From: Phycisphaerales bacterium
GTDB lineage: Bacteria > Planctomycetota > Phycisphaerae > Phycisphaerales > UBA1924
Length of the DNA: 61,966 nucleotides
Reading direction: 5' to 3'
NCBI GenBank assembly: GCA_019750095.1
Contig: JAIEOW010000025.1
Location: 1 to 61,966 of the forward strand
The notes beneath the pieces are model-generated. The model made no database searches and was not told the DNA's origin. It saw only the letters and a list, made by a program, of their open reading frames with translations. Position numbers and translations under genes: made by a program. Shown here piece by piece: positions 26,014 to 32,950 of this stretch. Position 1 is the stretch's first letter, and each line of letters begins with the position of its first letter.

Positions 26014-26502
26014 ATGGCGTCGTACAACAAAGTTCTGCTGATGGGCAACATCACGCGTGATATCGAGGTTCGCCATCTTCCGTCCGGCAATGCCGTGGCC
26101 ACGATCGGGCTTGCCGTCAATCGCAAGTGGCGTGATCAAGCCGGCGAACTGAAGGAAGAGGTGACGTTCGTCGACTGCGAAGCGTTCAGCAAGACCGCTG
26201 AGACAATGGCAAAGTTCCTTTCCAAGGGAAAACCGGTTTTCATCGAGGGTCGCCTCCGCCTCGATCAGTGGCAGGACAAGCAGTCTGGCGAGAATCGCTC
26301 GAAGCTCAAGGTCATCATCGAGTCCTTTGAGTTCATCGACTCCAAGGCCGGCGGCGGCGAAGGCGGCAGTGGGGCAGGTGGCGGCGGCAGCAACTATTCC
26401 TCCCGCCCAGCCCCCGCTCGCACCGGCGCCGGCGGTCCCCCTCCCTCCCGAGCCCCGCAGCAGGACCACGTCGAGATCGAAAAAGACGACATCCCCTTCT
26501 AA
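26014..26502 (+). CDS. ssb: Single-stranded DNA-binding protein
   Basis: A 162-residue SSB. The OB fold reads YNKVLLMGNITRDIEVRHLP, ATIGLAVNRKW, FVDCEAFSKTAE and LRLDQWQDKQSG. A Gly/Pro-rich disordered linker follows, and the tail ends in the acidic DDIPF, which binds SSB partner proteins. CCCGAGGAG precedes the ATG. It is located between bS6 and bL9 genes as in most bacteria. Confidence 0.96.
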   Translation: MASYNKVLLMGNITRDIEVRHLPSGNAVATIGLAVNRKWRDQAGELKEEVTFVDCEAFSKTAETMAKFLSKGKPVFIEGRLRLDQWQDKQSGENRSKLKVIIESFEFIDSKAGGGEGGSGAGGGGSNYSSRPAPARTGAGGPPPSRAPQQDHVEIEKDDIPF

Positions 26503-26670
26503 AGCTCAGTCACTTCGTAACTTCCTACTCTTTTACTTCCCGTCCCTGCTACCATCTCGACCCATCCCAAAACCCCAGTTGGGGCGTCCAGGGTTGCCGG
26601 GCATCGTGCCCGGATTCACGGCCGCTCCTGAACTTCCGCCTCTCTTTTTCGAGAGCGAAAGGACAGCACC

Positions 26671-27399
26671 ATGCCCAAGTCCATTGAACTGCTTCTTGTT
26701 GAGTCGGTCGAAAACCTCGGCATCGTCGGCGATGTCGTCAAGGTCCGCACCGGCTACGCCCGCAACTATCTCCTCCCCCGCGCCGTCGCGACGCAGCCCT
26801 CCGAGGAGCTGATCAAATCGCTGCAGGCCAAGCGTGCCGACGCCCAGAAGCAGCTCGCCGAGCAGCGTCAGATGCGGGCCGAGACGATCACGCGGCTCAC
26901 CGGCTTCACGCTGGAGATCACCCGCGCGTGCAACGATCAGGGCATTCTCTACGCCTCGGTCACGCAGCAGGAAATCGCCGCGGCTCTGACGCAGGCCGGC
27001 TACGCCGTGCGTCCGCGCGACGTCCGCATGTCCGGTGCGATCAAGCGCGTCGACAGCTACGACGTGCACGTGAAGTACGAGACCGAGCTGGAGACCTGGA
27101 TCAAGCTGACCGTCAAGCCCGACCGCGTGCTCGCCAAGGACGAGAAGCCGGACCTGGACTTTGACATGGAAGGCAACCTCGTTGAGAAGCGTTCCCGCAA
27201 GGGCGACCGCGCAGAGAAGGCCGAAGTGGCCGAGGGTGCTGAGGGCGCCGAAGCCAAGGCTGAGAAGAAGGCCAAGAAGGCCGACAAGCCCGAGGCCGAA
27301 AAGCCCGCGCCGGTCGCCGAGGACGACGCGCCCAAGAAGGCCGTCAAGAAGCCCCGCGGCGACGTGAAGAAAGACGCCAAGGCCGAGAAGAAGGCCTGA
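26671..27399 (+). CDS. rplI: 50S ribosomal protein bL9 with a charged C-terminal extension
   Basis: The first ~150 residues are bL9: IELLLVESVENLGIVGDVVK and TGYARNYLLPRAVA. The last ~75 residues are Lys/Ala/Glu-rich low-complexity sequence absent from E. coli bL9. GAAAGGA precedes the ATG at 26671. The usual neighbour rpsR is missing between ssb and rplI; it is found at 54206-54448 instead. Confidence 0.94.
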   Translation: MPKSIELLLVESVENLGIVGDVVKVRTGYARNYLLPRAVATQPSEELIKSLQAKRADAQKQLAEQRQMRAETITRLTGFTLEITRACNDQGILYASVTQQEIAAALTQAGYAVRPRDVRMSGAIKRVDSYDVHVKYETELETWIKLTVKPDRVLAKDEKPDLDFDMEGNLVEKRSRKGDRAEKAEVAEGAEGAEAKAEKKAKKADKPEAEKPAPVAEDDAPKKAVKKPRGDVKKDAKAEKKA

Positions 27400-27430
27400 T
27401 CTGCCCTTTGAACGATGTCATGAACTCACA

Positions 27431-27460
27431 CGCCTCGCGGGGTTTCCGCGGGGCGTTTTT
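27431..27460 (+). terminator. Rho-independent terminator after rplI
   Basis: CGCCTCGCGG-GGTTT-CCGCGGGGCG forms a 10-bp stem with a single G-T wobble, followed directly by TTTTT. It closes the rpsF-ssb-rplI transcript about 30 nt after the rplI stop. Confidence 0.85.
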
Positions 27461-27571
27461 CATGTGTCGCCACCTCTGGTCCACGTATTCGTCCTGTCCG
27501 ATCCGAATCACGAAGGACTGCGGCGATTGCTCAGAATCGTGCGTGCAATGCGTCCGCGTTCGTCGCGGTGA

Positions 27572-28438
27572 TCAGTGCCGTCGCCGACGCCGAAGCGGGA
27601 TCGCTGCGATCAGGACAAGCGCCCCCGCATTCGGTGCCGGAATCGCCGTCACTTGAAAGTCGTCATAGTTCACACGCGGGAAGCCGTCGCTCCCAAGAAA
27701 CGAGATCGTCAGGTACTTCGACACCAGTTCCGGCGGCAAAACGCTGGGCGTGGTGTACGTGAACCCATACGGTCGCATCACGCTAAACTGCAACTGATCG
27801 ATCTGCACACGAGGCGTCTGCGCCAGCAGCGTCACCCCGGGCTCGCCGATCAGCGCGAAGGTGTTCAGGTCGGGCGTTGCAAAGAGCTGCACCGTGGGCG
27901 AGTACGTCGAATCGGTGACCCCGATCCCTGCAAGAAATGACACGGCGTACGTCGTCGCCGGCTCCAGCCGCACGTTCAGCGTCTGCTGCATGATCGCCGC
28001 CTGCGCCGTCGCGACATAGTTCCCCGAGTAGCCGGTCATCCACATCCGTGCTCCGCCGGGGCCGGCGACCGGCACGTTCGGATTCAGCACCCCGGCAAGA
28101 CTCCCCGTCCCGCCGGGCCTCGTCCGCCATCCGGGCACGATCACGCCCGACTGCGGCACGCCCGATCCCTGTGGAAACGGAGCACGCCAGATGGTGTTCA
28201 CCGGAGTCTCCATGATCCCGCTCCCTTCGGCCACCCCGCCGGCACCATTGGTCTGCTCGCCGGGTCGCAGCGTGACGTTGAGTCGCTCAAACCCTGAATT
28301 CACAATGGGCAGAACAATCGGCTGCGCGAGCGTCGCTCCCTGCGCAACCGCCACTGCGGCCAAAGCAAAAGCAACCCTCGCCGCGGCTATGTCGGTTCGA
28401 ATCGAAAGCGTCGCAACTGATCGTTGAGGGTGGGACAT
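27572..28438 (-). CDS. Secreted protein with a PEP-CTERM-like C-terminal sorting signal
   Basis: A 288-residue protein with ATG at 28438 and a signal peptide ending near GATLAQ. The mature part begins LPIVNSGFE, a start typical of PEP-CTERM exosortase substrates, followed by a jelly-roll-like beta domain. The C-terminus is IPAPNAGALVLIAAIPLRRR: a short PAP motif, a hydrophobic segment and an Arg cluster, as in PEP-CTERM tails. No exosortase lies in the window. An in-frame ATG at 28507 is less likely because it precedes the signal peptide by 23 residues. Confidence 0.75.
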   Translation of the reverse strand: MSHPQRSVATLSIRTDIAAARVAFALAAVAVAQGATLAQPIVLPIVNSGFERLNVTLRPGEQTNGAGGVAEGSGIMETPVNTIWRAPFPQGSGVPQSGVIVPGWRTRPGGTGSLAGVLNPNVPVAGPGGARMWMTGYSGNYVATAQAAIMQQTLNVRLEPATTYAVSFLAGIGVTDSTYSPTVQLFATPDLNTFALIGEPGVTLLAQTPRVQIDQLQFSVMRPYGFTYTTPSVLPPELVSKYLTISFLGSDGFPRVNYDDFQVTAIPAPNAGALVLIAAIPLRRRRRH

Positions 28439-28541
28439 CGCCGGGCTTCTCCGTGCCCTCGGACCTCCGGAATCAATGTACATCTTTGCCGGCGTAGTTG
28501 CCAGCATTTTTCGCCCGCTTCATAGCCGCTTGACATGGCCA

Positions 28542-28547
28542 TACCCT
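28542..28547 (+). promoter_or_regulatory. Possible -10 box (TACCCT) for a leaderless yajQ-type mRNA
   Basis: TACCCT lies 6 nt before the ATG at 28554 with only CTCCCC between, leaving no room for a ribosome binding site. Confidence 0.4.
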
Positions 28548-28553
28548 CTCCCC

Positions 28554-29045
28554 ATGCCCAGCATCGATGCCGCCAGCAAGATCAACTACGCCGAGCTTGA
28601 CAACGCGATCAACAACACCAAGAAGGCGATCGCGACGCGATTTGACTTCCGCAACTCCCCCGTCGAGTTCTCGATCGACAAAAAGGAAAAAGTCATGAAG
28701 ATCTCCGCTCAGGACGAGGGCAAGCTCGCCGCCGTCAAGGAGATGTTCATCGGTGCGGCGACCAAACGCGGGTTCAGCGTCAAGCAGTTCGAATGGGGTG
28801 AGCCAGAGCACGGCCTGGCCAGCACTTCCAAACGCGAGGTCAAGCTCAAGGACGGCCTCGAAACCGACGTCTGCAAGCAGATCACCAAGCTCGTGAAGGA
28901 ATCGGGCCTGAAGGTCCAGGCCAGCATCCAGGGCGACGAAGTGCGGCTGACCGCCAAGCAGATCGACGACATCCGCACCTGCATGGCCATGCTGCAGAAG
29001 GCCGATTTGCCGCAGGTGCTGCAGTTTGTAAACCCCAAGAGCTAG
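28554..29045 (+). CDS. YajQ family nucleotide-binding protein
   Basis: A 163-residue protein matching YajQ/UPF0234: an N-terminal INYAELDNAINNTKKAIATR, then FDFRNSPVEFSID and a C-terminal region with KLVKESGLKVQASIQGDEVR and RLTAKQIDD. The family consists of two ferredoxin-like domains that bind nucleic acid or nucleotides; some members are c-di-GMP effectors. The stop codon is part of a strong hairpin. Confidence 0.92.
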   Translation: MPSIDAASKINYAELDNAINNTKKAIATRFDFRNSPVEFSIDKKEKVMKISAQDEGKLAAVKEMFIGAATKRGFSVKQFEWGEPEHGLASTSKREVKLKDGLETDVCKQITKLVKESGLKVQASIQGDEVRLTAKQIDDIRTCMAMLQKADLPQVLQFVNPKS

Positions 29046-29078
29046 GGAGAACCGAGTCGTTCGACTCGGCTCTCCCTA
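29043..29078. terminator. Strong bidirectional hairpin overlapping the yajQ-type stop codon
   Basis: TAGGGAGA-A-CCGAGTCG-TT-CGACTCGG-C-TCTCCCTA is a stem of 16 paired bases with one A/C mismatch. The first three bases are the TAG stop. There is no T-run on either side, so it may act as a Rho-independent-like pause or an mRNA 3'-end stabiliser between this gene and the convergent tRNA. Confidence 0.55.
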
Positions 29079-29093
29079 ATCGTTCAAACACAA

Positions 29094-29166
29094 TGGCCCC
29101 GCACGGATTCGAACCGTGGACCAAGAGATTATGAGTCCCTCGCTCTAACCGCTGAGCTACGGGGCC
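29094..29166 (-). tRNA. tRNA with CAT anticodon, probably tRNA-Ile2
   Basis: A full cloverleaf on the minus strand with acceptor GGCCCCG/CGGGGCC, discriminator A and loop CTCATAA. The flanking CTCATAATC...TTGGTC sequence resembles E. coli ileX more than elongator tRNA-Met. If it is tRNA-Ile2, C34 would be modified to lysidine by TilS to read AUA. An elongator tRNA-Met cannot be excluded. CCA is not encoded. Confidence 0.85.
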
Positions 29167-29334
29167 AAACACGGGGAAGTGTACCGTTTCGGGGGAATCG
29201 GCTCGATCCCACGCACGGGTTCGGGCTGGTGTCGTACCATGTTTACTCCGCCGCGCGTCAAGATGCCGCGTGGTTCGGAGAAAAACAGGTCTGGCCTCAC
29301 TGCCTCGAACCGACTTTTCGACCCAAGGACGAAC

Positions 29335-30411
29335 GTGCACACATCTGCTTCGACCCTGAACGCCGCCCGCGATGCCGGCAAGACTGCTCTGGATTCCGAC
29401 TCGTCCCCTGTTGCGCTCGTCGAACCCAAACCCGCTGACGCGTCGACGAAGCCGCTGGACGAAGTTGACCCGCTCACTTTTTCGCTGAGCGACGATCACC
29501 CCGTTCCCGCTGCCGACACGCACGAGCACGCGCCGCTCAAGCTTCGCGCCGCCAATGTCGCGCTGGTCGTTCTGCCGCTGGCCGGCATCATCGCCGCGGG
29601 CATTCTGCTCTGGGGCACCGGCTTTAGCTGGGTCGCGCTGGGCACGCTTGTCGTCATGTACTTCGTCAGCGGGCTGGGGATCACCGTCGGTTTCCACCGG
29701 CTCTTCACCCACCGCTCGTTTGAGGCACCCGGCTGGGTCCGCTACTTCTGGGGCGCCGCCGGGTCCATGGCTATGCAGGGCCCGCTCATGATCTGGGTCG
29801 GCGAACACCGCCGCCATCACCAGCACTCCGACGACCACGGCGACCCGCACTCTCCCCACGGGCACGGCGACTCGTTCTGGGGCATGGTCCGCGGCGCGTT
29901 CCACGCGCACATGGGCTGGATGATGCGGACCCCGCTCGACATCGATCCGAAGTACGTTAAGGACCTGCTCGCCGACCCCGTCTGTGTCGCCGTCAATCGC
30001 CAGTTTCTCCTGTGGGTCACGCTGGGCATGCTCATCCCCGCGGCGGTCGCCGGGCTGATCACCATGTCGTGGATGGGCGCACTGCTCGGATTCATCTGGG
30101 GCGGCTTGGTCCGCACCTTCCTGGTGCACCACCTGACCTGGAGCATCAACTCCATCTGCCACATTTGGGGCGCGCGGCCGTTTAACAGCCACGATCACAG
30201 CCGAAACAACCCGATCTTCGGCATCCTCGGCTTCGGCGAGGGCTGGCACAACAACCACCACGCCTTCCCCACCAGCGCCAAGCACGGCCTGGCCTGGTGG
30301 CAGTTTGACTCCAGCTGGGTCGTCATCCGCACCATGGAGTTCCTCGGCCTCGCCAAGCGCGTCCGCGTTCCGGACGCTCAGCGCATCGAGGCCAAGCGGC
30401 GGAGGCACTGA
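29335..30411 (+). CDS. Membrane fatty acid desaturase (acyl-CoA delta-9 type)
   Basis: A 358-residue integral membrane protein with the three histidine boxes of di-iron desaturases: HRLFTH, EHRRHH and GWHNNHH, separated by four hydrophobic segments (for example ALVVLPLAGIIAAGILLW). It would introduce a cis double bond into saturated acyl chains. The first ~65 residues are Asp/Pro-rich. I chose the GTG at 29335, preceded by AAGGA 7 nt upstream; ATGs further upstream in frame start beside the tRNA and lack a ribosome binding site. Confidence 0.9.
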   Translation: MHTSASTLNAARDAGKTALDSDSSPVALVEPKPADASTKPLDEVDPLTFSLSDDHPVPAADTHEHAPLKLRAANVALVVLPLAGIIAAGILLWGTGFSWVALGTLVVMYFVSGLGITVGFHRLFTHRSFEAPGWVRYFWGAAGSMAMQGPLMIWVGEHRRHHQHSDDHGDPHSPHGHGDSFWGMVRGAFHAHMGWMMRTPLDIDPKYVKDLLADPVCVAVNRQFLLWVTLGMLIPAAVAGLITMSWMGALLGFIWGGLVRTFLVHHLTWSINSICHIWGARPFNSHDHSRNNPIFGILGFGEGWHNNHHAFPTSAKHGLAWWQFDSSWVVIRTMEFLGLAKRVRVPDAQRIEAKRRRH

Positions 30412-30469
30412 GTTTCATGCTGACGCCCTGACCGCCGAGCTTCAGGTCTGCGATCAACGCAAAGTCACT

Positions 30470-30498
30470 GAGGATCGATGCTTGACGCATCGATCCTC
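30470..30498. terminator. Perfect 12-bp hairpin between desaturase and mutase genes
   Basis: GAGGATCGATGC-TTGAC-GCATCGATCCTC is a perfect 12-bp stem 58 nt after the desaturase stop, followed on the plus strand by TGATTGCTTTT. It lies between convergent genes and may stop transcription from either side. The rest of the 228-bp gap holds nothing I recognise. Confidence 0.6.
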
Positions 30499-30639
30499 TG
30501 ATTGCTTTTGGGTTTGTCAGTCTTGTCCAAGAACCGGGCTTCTCGCTGCGATGCCATCGCCTGTGGGTCACGCTGGCGAGATGATGTCCAGCGTGCCTTG
30601 CGGACTGGCCGGTTCAGAGAAAGGTCTGAGTCGGCGTGA

Positions 30640-32472
30640 TCACCACTCCGGCCCGCCCGTATACCGCCCATACACATCCGCCATCGCCTGCACCATCTCC
30701 CCAAGCGTACAGTTGGCCAGGGCCGCGTCCACCAGCGCGGGCATCACGTTGAACTTGTTCAGCCCCTGAGCCTCCAGCGCCGGATCACCCTTGCGGCAGG
30801 TCTCCCGAATGCGATTCAACGCCGCGGTTGCGGCCTTCTGATCGCGGCGCTGCTTGAACTTGCTCAGCCGATCGCACTGATCGACCTCGACCTGATGCGA
30901 GATCTGCAGAATGTCGATCGGGCGTTCGTCGGAGCCCTCGTTGAAGGCGTTCACGCCGACGATCACGCGGTCGCCCGCTTCGCACTCTTCGCTGAATCGA
31001 TAGCTCGCCTCGGCGATCTGTCGGCGGAAGTACCCGCGGTTGATGCCGTTGATGACCGAGCGGCCGAACGTGCGGCGCGACTGATACGCCGGATGCTGGG
31101 TCAGGTCCCTCACAGGCGGGACGCCTGTGCCACCAAGGGCCTGTCCCTTCCAATCCGTGTACTCGCCCATGCGGTCGATCTCGTGCAGATAATCGAGCGC
31201 GTCGGCTTCCATCTTGTCGGTCAGCGCCTCGATGAAGTAGCTCCCGCCCAGCGGGTCCACCGTGCGCGTCACGCCGGTCTCGTACGCCAGGATCTGCTGC
31301 GTGCGGAGCGCGACGGTCACGGCTTGTTCCGTCGGCAGCCCCAGCGTCTCATCCATGCTGTCGGTGTGCAGCGATTGGCACCCACCCAGCACCGCGGCCA
31401 TCGCCTGATAGGCGACGCGCACGATGTTGTTCAGCGGCTGCTGCTCCGTGAGCGAGCACCCGGCGGTTTGCACGTGCGTCTTCATGAACAGCGATCGGTC
31501 GCTCTTGGCGCCGTAGCGATGCTTCATGACGCGGGCCCAGATGCGTCGGGCGGCTCGCAGCTTGCAGAGCTCCTCAAAGAACTCGTTGTGGCTGTTGAAG
31601 AAGAAGCTCAGCCGCGGGGCGAACGAATCGATGTCCATCCCGCGATCAAGGCACGCTTCGACATATTCCATGCCATCACGCAGCGTGAAGGCAAGCTCCT
31701 GCGTGGCGGTCGAGCCGGCTTCGCGGATGTGATAGCCGGAGATCGAGACCGAGTTCCACTTGGGCACGAATCGCGACTGGAACTCGATGGTGTCGACCAC
31801 GAGCTTGACGGAGTGGTCGGGGGGATAGATGAACTCGTTCTGAGAGTGGAACTCTTTCAGGATGTCGTTCTGAAGCGTGCCGCCCAGCATGTCCCACGAG
31901 ATGCCGCGCTGCCTGGCCATGGCCAGGTACATCGCCCAGATGACGCACGCCGGGCCGTTGATGGTCTGAGAGACGGTGACCTTGTCCACGGGAATGTCGG
32001 CGTAGAGCCGGTGCATGTCCTCAATGGTGCAGATCGCCACGCCGCAGCGCCCGACTTCGCCCGCCGAGAGCTCGTCGTCGGAGTCGCGCCCCATGAGCGT
32101 GGGAAGGTCGAAGGCCGTAGAGAGTCCTGTGTTGGCCTGGACTCTCTGTGCGCTCCCGCCGTGCTTGGCCTGCTGGAGGAGGTACTTGAACCGCTGATTG
32201 GTGTCGTCGGCGGAGCCGAACCCGGCGAACTGGCGCATGGTCCAGAGGCGTGTGCGGTACCCCTCGCTGAACAAGCCGCGGGTGTAGGGATACTGGCCCG
32301 GCGTGTTGATGTCCCGCTCAAAGTTCTTGAGCGATTCGGGCGGATTGCTCGGGGCGTACAGGGGATTGAGGACAAGCCCGGAGATGGTCACTGTCTGCGG
32401 ATCGACCGGTTTGGCCGTCGTGCCGGCGCGGGGAGTTGTCGGAAGCGGGGCGGCGGTGGGGGGAGGGGTCAT
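30640..32472 (-). CDS. Cobalamin-dependent acyl-CoA mutase large subunit, isobutyryl-CoA-mutase-like
   Basis: A 610-residue catalytic (TIM-barrel) subunit of the methylmalonyl-CoA mutase family without a B12-binding domain, so a separate small subunit is needed. Conserved segments are WTMRQFAGFGSADDTN, SQTINGPA, GTLQNDILKEF and SISGYHIREAG. At the two specificity positions it has Phe82 (RQF) and Gln211 where methylmalonyl-CoA mutase has Tyr89 and Arg207; Phe/Gln is the isobutyryl-CoA mutase pattern. An insert of about 40 residues (437-476) contains the translated half palindromic repeat GGTGVPPV (447-454). GAGGAG precedes the ATG at 32472. Confidence 0.85.
   Translation of the reverse strand: MTPPPTAAPLPTTPRAGTTAKPVDPQTVTISGLVLNPLYAPSNPPESLKNFERDINTPGQYPYTRGLFSEGYRTRLWTMRQFAGFGSADDTNQRFKYLLQQAKHGGSAQRVQANTGLSTAFDLPTLMGRDSDDELSAGEVGRCGVAICTIEDMHRLYADIPVDKVTVSQTINGPACVIWAMYLAMARQRGISWDMLGGTLQNDILKEFHSQNEFIYPPDHSVKLVVDTIEFQSRFVPKWNSVSISGYHIREAGSTATQELAFTLRDGMEYVEACLDRGMDIDSFAPRLSFFFNSHNEFFEELCKLRAARRIWARVMKHRYGAKSDRSLFMKTHVQTAGCSLTEQQPLNNIVRVAYQAMAAVLGGCQSLHTDSMDETLGLPTEQAVTVALRTQQILAYETGVTRTVDPLGGSYFIEALTDKMEADALDYLHEIDRMGEYTDWKGQALGGTGVPPVRDLTQHPAYQSRRTFGRSVINGINRGYFRRQIAEASYRFSEECEAGDRVIVGVNAFNEGSDERPIDILQISHQVEVDQCDRLSKFKQRRDQKAATAALNRIRETCRKGDPALEAQGLNKFNVMPALVDAALANCTLGEMVQAMADVYGRYTGGPEW
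31111..31134. repeat. Half copy of the palindromic repeat inside the mutase gene
   Basis: CACAGGCGGGACGCCTGTGC plus CACC is the exact reverse complement of the left arm of the 67-69 bp repeats at 25838, 43410 and 44488. It is read in frame on the minus strand as GGTGVPPV within the mutase-like protein. Confidence 0.88.
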
Positions 32473-32514
32473 GGGGCTCCTCGGTCGACTGGGTGAGCGT
32501 GGTCGGTGAGTGGG

Positions 32515-32520
32515 ATTATA
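32515..32520 (-). promoter_or_regulatory. Putative -10 box (TATAAT) for the mutase-like gene
   Basis: A perfect TATAAT on the minus strand 42 nt before the ATG at 32472, giving a leader of about 35 nt that contains the GAGGAG ribosome binding site. No convincing -35 hexamer is seen. The remaining gap to 32950 contains no gene I can support. Confidence 0.55.
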
Positions 32521-32950
32521 GAGGAGGCACGGAGCCGCGAATCGGCCGTGGATTGACAGGTCGGTCGGACGGTGGAATGTGAAGCCCGGGAAATCCAATG
32601 GTCGAGCGTGAAGATGGGTGGCCGACAGCGGTAGGGCCCGCGATGGCCATCGGAGGTCAAAGTCGCCGAGTTTGAAACAGGTGGCCCTGCCGGGTCGAAC
32701 AGGTTGTTCCGAGTTGTGTGCCTGCCGAATCCGGTGGGCGCGGTGAGTTATTGGAGATGGCGTTTCCGGTGAAAAGCGTCCACGTATGCGGGCGCGAACC
32801 TGGGTTTCTTGGAGAGTCTGCGAGGTTTCTCTGGGCGAGGGGCCATCGTGGGCTATCTTCGAAGCACCCTTTCGGGATGCTCAGGTCGGCCAGAGTCAAA
32901 GAGTGTTGATCCCGGGCACTCCGGTCCGGTGCTCTTTCAGGAGGTTGTCG

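Noticed and set aside
28882-30408. Long open frame (508 codons) on the minus strand
   Set aside because: It is antisense to the desaturase gene with three histidine boxes and runs through the tRNA gene and the 3' end of the YajQ-type gene. GC-rich third positions keep it open; no domain is seen.
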